From assembly GCA_902797105.1 (NCBI GenBank), contig CADBRL010000058.1, positions 1-15,162 on the forward strand: a stretch of DNA of 15,162 bases, given 5' to 3'. Position 1 is the first letter of the stretch. Each line of letters begins with the position of its first letter. Shown here in pieces: positions 1 through 7,000 of this stretch. Made by a program: the position numbers and the translations under genes. The notes beneath the pieces are model-generated. The model ran no database searches. It was not told the origin of the DNA and was given only the letters and a program-made list of their open reading frames with translations. This DNA is from an uncultured Erysipelotrichaceae bacterium. GTDB taxonomy: Bacteria > Bacillota_I > Bacilli_A > RF39 > UBA660.

Positions 1-20
1 AATCTTTCTAATATATCCAT
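1..20 (-). CDS. Start of an unidentified gene, running off the left edge
   Basis: Only the first codons are present: ATG at 18-20 on the minus strand, reading MDILERF before the window ends. The start is well supported by a strong Shine-Dalgarno (GGAGG, complement of 29-33) eight bases upstream and by a promoter at 45-73. It lies downstream of uvrA in the same direction, but the hairpin at 92-126 and this promoter suggest separate transcription. Seven residues are too few to assign a product. Confidence 0.6.
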
Positions 21-44
21 AAAGATTTCCTCCAACTTATTTGT

Positions 45-73
45 ATTTTAACATAAGATTATGGATAAGTCAA
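45..73 (-). promoter_or_regulatory. Promoter for the gene leaving the left edge
   Basis: On the minus strand TTGACT (complement of 68-73) is followed after 17 bases by TAAAAT (complement of 45-50). A TG one base upstream of the -10 box makes it an extended -10. It lies about 25 bases before the start codon at 20, so the leader is short. This is a sigma-A-type promoter by pattern only. Confidence 0.6.
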
Positions 74-91
74 AAAATTCTAAATATAAAA

Positions 92-126
92 TAAATAGAC
101 GTTATTCTTAAAATAATGTCTATTTA
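92..126. terminator. Bidirectional hairpin terminator after uvrA
   Basis: The arms 92-106 and 112-126 form a 15-bp stem (one G-T pair) around a 5-base loop. It begins 8 bases past the uvrA stop codon, and on the minus strand it is followed by a T-rich run. The plus-strand side is also T-rich. The stem is almost entirely A/T apart from the GAC/GTC core, so it is weaker than a textbook terminator, but its position fits the end of the uvrA transcript. Confidence 0.55.
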
Positions 127-133
127 AATTTGA

Positions 134-2944
134 TTATTTTTTTAGTATTTTGGCTAAAAATTCACCGGTATATGAACCCTTACATTTTGCAACTTGTTCT
201 GGTGTTCCTGTAGCAACGATTTTTCCACCATATTTACCACCATCTGGACCTAAATCTATGATATGGTCTGCTACTTTTATAACATCTAGGTTGTGTTCTA
301 TTACTATTACAGTATCACCATTATCCACAATTCTATTTAGGATAACTAATAGTTTTTTGATATCATCAGAATGAAGTCCTGTTGTTGGTTCATCAAGGAT
401 AAATACTGATTTTCCTGTGGCTTTCTTTTGAAGTTCTTTGGCAAGTTTTACACGACCTGCTTCACCACCTGATAATGTTGGTGCGGATTGACCTAATTTA
501 ATATAAGAAAGTCCAACATCCATCATTACTTTTAATTTATTGTAAATTTTTGGAACATTTTCAAAGAATTCTAGAGCTTCACTTACTCTCATATCTAAAA
601 CTTCACTTATGTTTTTGCCTTTATATTTTATTTCAAGTGTTTCTCTGTTATATCTTTTACCTTTACATACATCACATGGAACGTACACATCTGCTAGGAA
701 ATGCATTTCAATTTTCTTAACACCATCTCCCCAACAATTTTCACATCTTCCACCTTTAACATTAAATGAGAAACGTCCTTTGTCATATCCACGCATTTTG
801 GCTTCTTTTGTTTGCGCAAATAAATCTCTGATATCATCAAATACTCCGACATATGTTGCTGGATTACTTCTTGGTGTTCTACCTATAGCATCTTGAGTTA
901 TTTGAATTACTTTATCAATATTTTCAAGACCAGTTATTTCTTTACATGCACCAGGAACTACTTTGCTTCTATAAATTTCTGATGCTAGTTTTTTATATAA
1001 TACCTCATTGATAAGTGAAGATTTACCCGAACCAGATACACCAGTTACAACAACTAATTTATTAAGAGGAATATCTACATTAACATTCTTTAAGTTGTTT
1101 TCTTTAGCACCTTTAATGCTGATTTTTAGACCATTTCCTTTTCTTCGCTTTTCTGGTACTTCTATTTTTAACTCTCCGCTTAGGTATTTTCCTGTTAAAC
1201 TATTTGGATTTTTCATAACTTCTTCAGGTGTTCCTGCTGCCATAATTTGTCCACCATATTCACCTGCGCCAGGACCTACATCTACTAGAAAATCTGATGC
1301 TAACATTGTATCTGTATCATGCTCAACAACAATTAATGAGTTACCTAAATCACGCATTTCTTTTAATGAATTAATTAATCTTTCGTTATCTTTTTGGTGA
1401 AGTCCTATACTAGGTTCATCAAGAACGTATAAAACACCTGATAACTTTGAACCAATTTGGGTGGCAAGTCTTATTCTTTGCGCTTCTCCACCTGATAAGG
1501 TTCCTGCACTTCTTGTTAAAGTTAAATATGATAAACCAACGTTATTTAAAAACTCTAGTCTAGAAATTATTTCCTTTAATATAAGGTTACTTATTTCTTT
1601 TTCTTCGTTATTTAGTTTTAACTTTTTAACAAAATCAAGTAAATCACTTATAGACATATCACACATATCAAAAATATTTTTATCATTAATGTATATAGAT
1701 AATACTGATTTTTGTAATCTTTTTCCTTTACAAACTGGACATTCTGTTTCAATCATATATCCTTGAAGCCATTCTCTGATCCATCCACTTTTTGTTTCTA
1801 CATATCTTCTTTCTAGTGTTGGAATTACACCTTCATAGGTACCTTTGGTGTTTCTGGTACTACCATTTTTTGATACATATTTAAAATCAAGTATTTCATT
1901 TGTACCATATAGTATATAATTTAATTTTTCTTCAGGAATGTCTTTTACAGGTGCAAACATATTGATATCATATCTTTTACATACTGTTTCTATTTGCGTA
2001 AAGTACATATTTGAGTCCATACTTAAGGCAGATATAGCACCTTCCACTAGAGATTTATTAGGGTCTGGTATTAACAAGTCTTTACTTATATGAAGCTTTG
2101 TACCTAAGCCTTTACATTCTTCACAAGCTCCGTATGGGGCATTAAATGAAAATAATCTCGGTTCTAGTTCTGGTATTGAATAATTACATATTTCACAAGC
2201 ATATTTTTCACTCATGAATATTTCTTCATCATCAACTAGTAATACTACTTTACCATCAGCTTTCTTGGTGCTTGTTTCTACTGCTTCAAATATTCTACTA
2301 TATTCCTCATCATCTACAGTAATTTTATCTATTATAATATCTATATTGTCTTTAATATTTTTTTCTAGAGTTATTTCTTCATTTAAGCTCATGTTTTTGC
2401 CATTTACGCGAACACGTGTAAAACCTTCTTTACGAAGTTCATCAAATAAATCTTTATGTGTTCCTTTTTCGCCATGGACTACAGGAGCTAATATAGTAAC
2501 TGTTTTTCCTTTGTATTCCATTACTTTATTAGTCATTTCTTCAATACTTTGACTTTTTATTGGTGTATGATGAGTTGGACAATAAGGTCTACCAATTCTA
2601 GCAAATAAAAGACGCAAATAATCGTAGATTTCAGTTATAGTACCTACTGTTGAACGCGGATTTTTATTCGTAGATTTTTGGTCAATTGATATTGATGGTG
2701 ATAATCCTTCAATAGAGTCTACATCCGGTTTTTCATTTACACCAATAAATTGACGGGCATAAGCAGATAAACTTTCTACATATCTTCTTTGACCTTCCGC
2801 ATATATTGTATCAAAAGCTAAACTGCTTTTTCCTGAACCAGATACTCCGGTCATAACAACTAACTTATTTTTAGGTATTTCTAAATCAACATTTTTTAAG
2901 TTGTTTTCTCTGGCTCCTTTTATTATTATTTTATCATTACTCAT
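134..2944 (-). CDS. uvrA: UvrA, ATPase subunit of the UvrABC excision nuclease
   Basis: UvrA is the cytoplasmic damage-recognition ATPase of nucleotide excision repair; as a dimer it loads UvrB onto distorted DNA. The 936-residue product has the usual family length and both ABC modules. The first has a Walker A GVSGSGKSS near residue 33 and the LSGGEAQRIRLA signature near 485 followed by LDEPSIGLH. The second has GVSGSGKSS near 635 and LSGGEAGRVKLA near 826 followed by LDEPTTGLH. The zinc-module CxxC pairs are present (CEIC...CEEC; CENC...CDVC). The frame is open further upstream, but I chose the ATG at 2942-2944 because AGAGGTG lies seven bases before it and UvrA homology begins there. One oddity is GGEAG in the second signature, where GGEAQ is usual. 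The gene has its own promoter and terminator, so no uvrBA operon is evident. Confidence 0.97.
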   Translation of the reverse strand: MSNDKIIIKGARENNLKNVDLEIPKNKLVVMTGVSGSGKSSLAFDTIYAEGQRRYVESLSAYARQFIGVNEKPDVDSIEGLSPSISIDQKSTNKNPRSTVGTITEIYDYLRLLFARIGRPYCPTHHTPIKSQSIEEMTNKVMEYKGKTVTILAPVVHGEKGTHKDLFDELRKEGFTRVRVNGKNMSLNEEITLEKNIKDNIDIIIDKITVDDEEYSRIFEAVETSTKKADGKVVLLVDDEEIFMSEKYACEICNYSIPELEPRLFSFNAPYGACEECKGLGTKLHISKDLLIPDPNKSLVEGAISALSMDSNMYFTQIETVCKRYDINMFAPVKDIPEEKLNYILYGTNEILDFKYVSKNGSTRNTKGTYEGVIPTLERRYVETKSGWIREWLQGYMIETECPVCKGKRLQKSVLSIYINDKNIFDMCDMSISDLLDFVKKLKLNNEEKEISNLILKEIISRLEFLNNVGLSYLTLTRSAGTLSGGEAQRIRLATQIGSKLSGVLYVLDEPSIGLHQKDNERLINSLKEMRDLGNSLIVVEHDTDTMLASDFLVDVGPGAGEYGGQIMAAGTPEEVMKNPNSLTGKYLSGELKIEVPEKRRKGNGLKISIKGAKENNLKNVNVDIPLNKLVVVTGVSGSGKSSLINEVLYKKLASEIYRSKVVPGACKEITGLENIDKVIQITQDAIGRTPRSNPATYVGVFDDIRDLFAQTKEAKMRGYDKGRFSFNVKGGRCENCWGDGVKKIEMHFLADVYVPCDVCKGKRYNRETLEIKYKGKNISEVLDMRVSEALEFFENVPKIYNKLKVMMDVGLSYIKLGQSAPTLSGGEAGRVKLAKELQKKATGKSVFILDEPTTGLHSDDIKKLLVILNRIVDNGDTVIVIEHNLDVIKVADHIIDLGPDGGKYGGKIVATGTPEQVAKCKGSYTGEFLAKILKK

Positions 2945-3000
2945 AAGTAAACACCTCTTTTTCATATTTTGACACAAAAAGATAATTTTCATGCAAAAAT

Positions 3001-3030
3001 AATATATCACAAACATATATTTGTAGTCAA
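3001..3030 (-). promoter_or_regulatory. uvrA promoter
   Basis: On the minus strand TTGACT (complement of 3025-3030) and TATATT (complement of 3001-3006) are separated by 18 bases. The leader to the uvrA ATG at 2944 is about 50 bases. The spacer holds a near-palindrome that resembles a LexA box, so this promoter is probably damage-inducible. Confidence 0.6.
3010..3023. promoter_or_regulatory. Probable LexA (DinR) SOS box in the uvrA promoter
   Basis: CAAACATATATTTG matches the Firmicute SOS operator CGAACATATGTTCG at 11 of 14 positions. The outer C/G and the central CATAT core are kept. It sits exactly between the -35 and -10 boxes of uvrA, where repressor binding would block RNA polymerase. 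uvrA is a standard LexA target in Bacillus. In such AT-rich DNA a chance match is possible, so this is a good but unproven call. Confidence 0.5.
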
Positions 3031-3130
3031 GTAATATTTTAAAATTATTTTAATATATCACTTTTTAAAATGAATTAAGATATTTTTTTACATAAAAGAC
3101 GTAAAAAAACTCATTTTTTGCACATAAAAT

Positions 3131-3159
3131 TTGACAAAATAAATATTTTGTGGTAGAAT
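3131..3159 (+). promoter_or_regulatory. Promoter of the 502-residue surface protein gene
   Basis: A consensus TTGACA at 3131-3136 and TAGAAT at 3154-3159 are separated by exactly 17 bases. The predicted start of transcription is near 3166, giving a leader of about 45 bases before the ATG at 3211. Confidence 0.75.
3134..3151. promoter_or_regulatory. Perfect 18-bp dyad over the promoter spacer (candidate operator)
   Basis: ACAAAAT (3134-3140) and ATTTTGT (3145-3151) are perfect inverted repeats around AAAT. The dyad runs from the second half of the -35 box to just before the -10 box. That placement suits a repressor site, although A/T-only arms arise easily by chance here. No regulator gene is visible in the window. 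Confidence 0.35.
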
Positions 3160-3172
3160 AATGGCACTTAAA

Positions 3173-3189
3173 GGAAAAAGTAATTTTCC
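3173..3189 (+). promoter_or_regulatory. Small hairpin in the mRNA leader
   Basis: GGAAAA (3173-3178) pairs with TTTTCC (3184-3189) around AGTAA, just after the predicted transcription start and about six bases before the AAGGGGG Shine-Dalgarno (3196-3202). It could stabilise the 5' end of the message or shield the ribosome site. It is too small to be a known riboswitch. Confidence 0.35.
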
Positions 3190-3210
3190 AAAGTGAAGGG
3201 GGTACGTTAT

Positions 3211-4719
3211 ATGTACGAAGATGGAAATAAACGTTTAAGTTTGAATTGGGGGTCACTTGCAATTAAACTTGTGATTCTAGCAGTTATAGTATTTATAGCT
3301 GGTTGGATATTTGTTAAAGTAACTGGCAATAGTTCAACAAGTAACAAAAATACTTTAGCTGATAGTAATAGTGAATATATTAATAATATAAACACTATGA
3401 AAACTGCAGCTTTTGAATATTTTACAAAATCAAAATTACCTGAAAAAGTCGGAGCAACTGAGAAATTAACACTTGCACAAATGATTAACCAAAAGTTATT
3501 AATTGATTTTACTAACGATGGTAAAACTTGTGATACAAATTCAAGTTATATCCAAACTACTAAGACTGCTGATGGTAATTATGCTTTAAAGGTTAGCTTA
3601 ACCTGTGGTAAACAATCTGATTTTATAGTTACTACTATAGAAAAAACAACTTGTGATAATAAAGGAACTTGTACTGTAGATAATACTAAGACTAATACTG
3701 ATGTAGTTGATAACAATAAAAACAATAATACATCAAATAATAATTCAAGTAATAATAGCAGTAGCAATAATAATTCAAGTTCTAATACCACAAACAATGC
3801 AAATAAAGGAAATGGTTCAAGTACTAGTACAAGTACTAAGACTACAGTTACTACAAAAGTTACAATTAAAATAAGTTGTTCAAATGGATGTTGTCAAACA
3901 AATTGCAATAACAATAACAACAATAACAACAATAACAACAATAATAATAATAATGAAAAACCAAATCCTACACCTAATCCAACACCAACAACTGTTAAAT
4001 ATTACAAATATGTAAAATGGAGCGATTGGAAAGATGGTTTCTCTTATGCAGCTGAAGCTGAAAATAAACAAAAAGAAATAAAAACATATTATTATTGTAA
4101 AGAATATGAAAAAACATATTATTCAACTGGTTATGTTGCTAATTGGAATAAACCTGGTGAATATAAATATGAAGTCCAATTTACTGATTTACCTAATGAT
4201 GTTCATAGTGCTGCTATAGTTCATAGTAGCAAATCATATTTTGGAAGTTCAATTGCTGATTATCAAGCTTATATTAATGAACGTGGTGCATTATATATGA
4301 CTGGTAATGATGGTAAAAATGATGTTAGAATTACTAATCCATACGCATTTAGAGCTTCATCATTAAATAAAAATAACTTTAGCTTTACAGTTTCTGGAGC
4401 ATATTATAATAAATATGAAAAGAATTGGGCTACTGAAATTACTGTTAATTATAAGAATTTAAATGGTGTTACACCATATGAAATAAGTAAAAATTATTCT
4501 GTATATTTTGTACCATTAAAATTTAATGTTAGTTATACTAGAACAAGTACTTGCGTTAGAGATTATGAAAGTAATCAATGGAAATATAAAAATTATAGTA
4601 TAAGCGATCCAGATGTAGAATATAAATGGATGCATAGACTTCCTGAATATGTTTGGAGTAAAGAAAATAAATTGGATGGTTACAAATATACTGGAATATC
4701 TGAAGATAGAGCTGCATAG
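3211..4719 (+). CDS. Membrane-anchored surface protein with Asn-rich linkers
   Basis: I do not recognise a named family. The 502-residue product begins with a short charged stretch (MYEDGNKRLS), then one membrane segment at about 16-36. The rest is predicted to lie outside the cell. An N-terminal module (about 50-155) has paired Cys motifs (GKTCDT, LTCGKQSD). A linker rich in Asn, Ser and Thr (about 165-225) follows, then a Cys cluster (CSNGCCQTNC), 16 Asn in a row (233-248) and a Pro/Thr hinge. The C-terminal half is rich in Tyr and Trp. The ATG at 3211 is preferred over the in-frame GTG at 3193 because AAGGGGG lies eight bases upstream of it. The gene diverges from uvrA and converges on the pilus operon, sharing its terminator. 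It could be an adhesin or a client of that system, but nothing shows this directly. Confidence 0.85.
   Translation: MYEDGNKRLSLNWGSLAIKLVILAVIVFIAGWIFVKVTGNSSTSNKNTLADSNSEYINNINTMKTAAFEYFTKSKLPEKVGATEKLTLAQMINQKLLIDFTNDGKTCDTNSSYIQTTKTADGNYALKVSLTCGKQSDFIVTTIEKTTCDNKGTCTVDNTKTNTDVVDNNKNNNTSNNNSSNNSSSNNNSSSNTTNNANKGNGSSTSTSTKTTVTTKVTIKISCSNGCCQTNCNNNNNNNNNNNNNNNNEKPNPTPNPTPTTVKYYKYVKWSDWKDGFSYAAEAENKQKEIKTYYYCKEYEKTYYSTGYVANWNKPGEYKYEVQFTDLPNDVHSAAIVHSSKSYFGSSIADYQAYINERGALYMTGNDGKNDVRITNPYAFRASSLNKNNFSFTVSGAYYNKYEKNWATEITVNYKNLNGVTPYEISKNYSVYFVPLKFNVSYTRTSTCVRDYESNQWKYKNYSISDPDVEYKWMHRLPEYVWSKENKLDGYKYTGISEDRAA
3736..3780 (+). repeat. Imperfect repeats in the Asn/Ser linker coding region
   Basis: The 15-base unit AATAATAATTCAAGT occurs at 3736-3750 and 3766-3780, a period of 30 bases, within a longer AAT/AGT-rich stretch (about 3716-3840). 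All unit lengths are multiples of three, so copy-number change would alter linker length without breaking the frame. Confidence 0.6.
3907..3954 (+). repeat. AAY triplet run encoding 16 asparagines
   Basis: Sixteen consecutive AAT/AAC codons follow a TGC cysteine codon and precede GAA. The pattern AAC-AAC-AAT recurs before the tract ends in pure AAT. Slippage here would change the number of Asn residues in frame, a length microsatellite rather than an on/off switch. Confidence 0.8.
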
Positions 4720-4750
4720 GCTTTATCTTTTTTTGTTCTTTAAGCAAACA

Positions 4751-4776
4751 AAAAGGATAGCATTCACTATCCTTTT
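4751..4776. terminator. Bidirectional terminator between convergent transcripts
   Basis: AAAAGGATAG (4751-4760) pairs perfectly with CTATCCTTTT (4767-4776) around the loop CATTCA. The plus strand ends in TTTT; the minus strand continues CTATCCTTTTTGTTTGC, a good U-tract. It lies between the stop of the surface-protein gene (4719) and the stop of the last pilus-operon gene (4795), so it can end both transcripts. Confidence 0.85.
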
Positions 4777-4794
4777 ATATTACTTATTAATTAA

Positions 4795-5121
4795 TTATTG
4801 ATGGCACTTTGATGAATTTGTAGGATTTGATATACATCCTGCACAAACATCATATTGTCCTTTTACTTCTCCGAAGTCACCTACCATTGAGAATACAATG
4901 CCTACAATAGTTGGGATAAAGAAGATACATACACCAGCAATAACTCTGTTTAGTAATGATTTAGCAGCTTTTGATACAGCCTTATCATCACTTGATATTA
5001 CAGCTTTTCCTAAGTCTACCATTCCGAAGATAATTAATAAAATTGGAATAACAATTTTAAAAACTAATAGGAATAAACCAACTGTATAGAAAATTGGTTG
5101 TGCTTGAGTACAAAAAGTCAT
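4795..5121 (-). CDS. Two-TM VirB2/TrbC-like protein, copy B
   Basis: A 108-residue integral membrane protein and the last gene of the pilus operon. Its layout is a short N-terminus with Cys4, a long hydrophobic helix (about 8-38), a basic loop with SSDDKAVSKAAKSLLNR, a second helix containing GVCIFFIP, and a tail with VCAGC and a final Cys. This resembles T4SS-type (VirB2/TrbC) pilins, in which the basic loop is cytoplasmic and both ends face outward. It is clearly paralogous to the gene at 5180-5530, sharing GKAVISSDDKAV and all five Cys positions. The start is the ATG at 5119-5121 with GGGAGGAG eight bases upstream; the in-frame GTG at 5130 overlaps that Shine-Dalgarno. A promoter lies at 5151-5179. 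The VirB2-like assignment rests on topology only; a holin-like or accessory membrane role is possible. Confidence 0.8.
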   Translation of the reverse strand: MTFCTQAQPIFYTVGLFLLVFKIVIPILLIIFGMVDLGKAVISSDDKAVSKAAKSLLNRVIAGVCIFFIPTIVGIVFSMVGDFGEVKGQYDVCAGCISNPTNSSKCHQ

Positions 5122-5150
5122 TAATAACACTCCTCCCTTTGTATATAATT

Positions 5151-5179
5151 ATTTTACCTTAATTTAACGGTAAAGTCAA
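5151..5179 (-). promoter_or_regulatory. Internal promoter with a dyad before the last gene
   Basis: On the minus strand TTGACT (complement of 5174-5179) is followed after 17 bases by TAAAAT (complement of 5151-5156). The -35 box follows directly after the preceding gene's stop codon. TTTACC and GGTAAA (plus-strand coordinates 5153-5158 and 5169-5174) form an inverted repeat spanning from the end of the -35 box into the -10 box, which could be an operator or a small mRNA hairpin. Confidence 0.5.
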
Positions 5180-5530
5180 TTATTTCTTGAATATATTTCC
5201 GTTATATGACGTATCACATTTGTTATATGGGTCTGTTAAGCAGTCAATACAGTTATTATAGTCTTTACGCATTTCATCACTTATTAAAGACACCATTGAA
5301 AATACTATTTTTATTATTAAAGGAATAAAGAAAATGCATACACCAGTTACTATTCTTTTTAATAATTTCATACTAGAATTTTTAACTGCTTTATCATCAC
5401 TTGATATTACAGCTTTACCAAAATCAATCATTCCCAGAACAATTATGGCAATTGGAATTAATATTTTTAAAATAAAGAGTGCTTGTCCAACTAATTGCCA
5501 AATGTTTGCTGTTTTATAACAAAAATTCAT
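5180..5530 (-). CDS. Two-TM VirB2/TrbC-like protein, copy A
   Basis: This 116-residue membrane protein is paralogous to its downstream neighbour. It has Cys4 in a short N-terminus, a hydrophobic helix (about 13-42), a basic loop GKAVISSDDKAVKNSSMKLLKR, a second helix with GVCIFFIPLI, and a tail with NCIDC and a later Cys. By the positive-inside rule the loop is cytoplasmic and both ends are outside, like processed VirB2/TrbC pilins or the T4SS-pilin proteins of Mollicutes; no sequence identity to these was tested. The start at 5528-5530 has AAGGAGG six bases upstream. Only 15 bases separate it from the tadZ-like stop, so the two are probably cotranscribed. No signal peptide precedes the first helix. 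Function in the pilus is inferred from context. Confidence 0.8.
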   Translation of the reverse strand: MNFCYKTANIWQLVGQALFILKILIPIAIIVLGMIDFGKAVISSDDKAVKNSSMKLLKRIVTGVCIFFIPLIIKIVFSMVSLISDEMRKDYNNCIDCLTDPYNKCDTSYNGNIFKK

Positions 5531-5545
5531 AACCTACCTCCTTAA

Positions 5546-6535
5546 TTATTTAAATATACTAAATATCCCCGAACCAGAGTTTTCTTCAATTCTACTAAAA
5601 CCTAAAGCAGTTAAAAATGCATTTACTATCATTTGGTCATCTAGTTTATCATCTAAGTATGGCATATTGAAGAATACTTTACTTCCACTTTCTTTTTCAA
5701 AATCAGATACATCTTTGGCATCTAGTACACTTCTGTTTAGTACTATTTTTTTATCTGTTAACTTTGTAAATATAGTATTATCTTCTCTTATTAGTTTATT
5801 TAGTTTAATAAGTCCTGGTTCAATTAAATATATTACATCATGACAATATTCTAAAACATTTCCATCATTTAAATCAACTAAAATGACATCATATGATGTG
5901 TTATTGCTTAAAAAATCATTAAATCCTAAACTTGATACACTTTCTAAAGTATTATCGTTAAAATATATAAAATCATTTTTATCAATTTCTACTGCCTTGA
6001 CATTATAGGCTTTTTCCAAATGTTGTTTTAATAAATAAATTAGGGTTGTTGCTCCGGCATGTTCAGTTACATTTTTAAATCCTATAATTTTTTGACCTAT
6101 TTTACCACGTGTGTTATCAACAGAATTATCATTTAATGTTGGTTTTTTAAAGCCGTTAAGATTGTGATAGTTGGCTACATCTTTATATTGATTGGGATTA
6201 TCTATTAAATATCTAATAGTGTTTATATCACTAGCAAAATTATATATTCCCATGGAAATTAGTTGAGATATATAAACTGGTGAATTAACTTTTTCAGAGT
6301 CATCTAATAATAAAATAACTTTAGACATATCAAAATTTAATGATAAATTTTGCATAACTTTTATATCTTCATAACCTTTTATGGCAGTTATGTCTATAAT
6401 CATTTTGTTAAAATAAAAACTTTGAAATTGATCAATTAATTCTTCAACAGAAAATTCTCCATTTATACTTTTAATTACATCAATATTTAAACTTGCTAAT
6501 AATGATTGATATTTGTTTGATACAATTACATTCAT
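5546..6535 (-). CDS. tadZ: TadZ/CpaE-like pilus localisation ATPase with degenerate P-loop
   Basis: TadZ/CpaE proteins are MinD/ParA-fold ATPases that place Tad pili at a site in the cell. The 329-residue product fits. Residues 1-120 look like a degenerate response-regulator receiver (IIDITAI, VILLLDD, YISQLISMGIYNF). Residues 145-320 look like a MinD-type domain with GFKNVTEHAGATTL (about 150-163) where KGGVGKTT is expected, and YDVILVDLND (about 212-221) as the Walker B strand. The P-loop keeps G-x-TT but lacks both lysines of the deviant Walker A motif, so ATP binding may be weak or lost. The start is supported by AAGGAG seven bases upstream, inside the end of the previous gene. It is cytoplasmic, with no TM segment. 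In most tad loci tadZ lies before tadA; here it follows the pilins. Confidence 0.7.
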   Translation of the reverse strand: MNVIVSNKYQSLLASLNIDVIKSINGEFSVEELIDQFQSFYFNKMIIDITAIKGYEDIKVMQNLSLNFDMSKVILLLDDSEKVNSPVYISQLISMGIYNFASDINTIRYLIDNPNQYKDVANYHNLNGFKKPTLNDNSVDNTRGKIGQKIIGFKNVTEHAGATTLIYLLKQHLEKAYNVKAVEIDKNDFIYFNDNTLESVSSLGFNDFLSNNTSYDVILVDLNDGNVLEYCHDVIYLIEPGLIKLNKLIREDNTIFTKLTDKKIVLNRSVLDAKDVSDFEKESGSKVFFNMPYLDDKLDDQMIVNAFLTALGFSRIEENSGSGIFSIFK

Positions 6536-6539
6536 GTTA

Positions 6540-6989
6540 TTACTCCTTAATACGTTCTATAGACCCTATGAAGGTCTTTGTTGTTCCATCTATTTTATAG
6601 TTTGCTATATTACCTATAACAGGTAAATTAAATTTATAGAAAACTTCTATATCATAATATACTTGTTTGTTTCTACTATCTTCTTTAAAACAATAATAAT
6701 AATCATTATTATCTTTAGCTATTTCAAAATCTCCTTGTAGATTTATAGCACCCATCCAACTTTCTGGACATTTTCCTTTGTTAGTATATCCTTTATTTGA
6801 AATAAAATCATTGATTATTTCTGCAGATGTTGGTGTTATACCTTCATACTTTTCGATTATATTTAACATTCTATTTTTAATGGTATAAGCTTTGTTATAG
6901 CTTAATACTAATGTTAAAAAGCAAGCAAAAATAAGAATAAAAAATATAATCATTTGAAATGTCCATGTTGATTCACTTATTGCTTTCAT
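6540..6989 (-). CDS. TadE-like pseudopilin, copy B
   Basis: A 149-residue protein starting MKAISESTWTFQ, with one hydrophobic helix (about 12-32, MIIFFILIFACFLTLVL) and an exported domain. It is paralogous to the gene at 7001-7498. Both have GKC near the middle, a second Cys later, YY-I-VFY-F-LPV, and an ending with TKTFIG or TKVIYQ. TadE/TadF pseudopilins have this N-terminal-helix architecture and sit downstream of tadC, so a minor pilin is the best guess; no cleavage consensus (G followed by E at +5) is visible. The start has AGGGTGA about eight bases upstream, overlapping the stop of the preceding gene, and its own stop overlaps the ribosome site of the tadZ-like gene, so the genes are tightly coupled. 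Confidence 0.75.
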   Translation of the reverse strand: MKAISESTWTFQMIIFFILIFACFLTLVLSYNKAYTIKNRMLNIIEKYEGITPTSAEIINDFISNKGYTNKGKCPESWMGAINLQGDFEIAKDNNDYYYCFKEDSRNKQVYYDIEVFYKFNLPVIGNIANYKIDGTTKTFIGSIERIKE

Positions 6990-7000
6990 TAATAATCACC

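Noticed and set aside
150..2552. Several plus-strand open frames of 60-130 codons opposite uvrA
   Set aside because: They are antisense to a well-supported conserved gene, lack ribosome sites and show no recognisable domains.
2945..3016. N-terminal extension of UvrA from upstream in-frame ATG codons
   Set aside because: The extension overlaps the predicted promoter, has no ribosome site and no UvrA homology; the ATG at 2944 has AGAGGTG at the right spacing.
3161..3196. Short leader ORF (MALKGKSNFPK) before the surface protein gene
   Set aside because: Its ATG lies at or before the predicted transcription start and has no Shine-Dalgarno, so translation is unlikely.
3716..3960. CRISPR-like or tandem-repeat array
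   Set aside because: The repeats are short in-frame AAT/AAC/AGT codon runs inside a protein-coding gene, with no spacer-repeat structure or cas genes.
4795..5530. Conjugative element based on the VirB2-like proteins
   Set aside because: No relaxase, VirB4, coupling protein, integrase or att repeats are visible, and both genes are embedded in the Tad operon.
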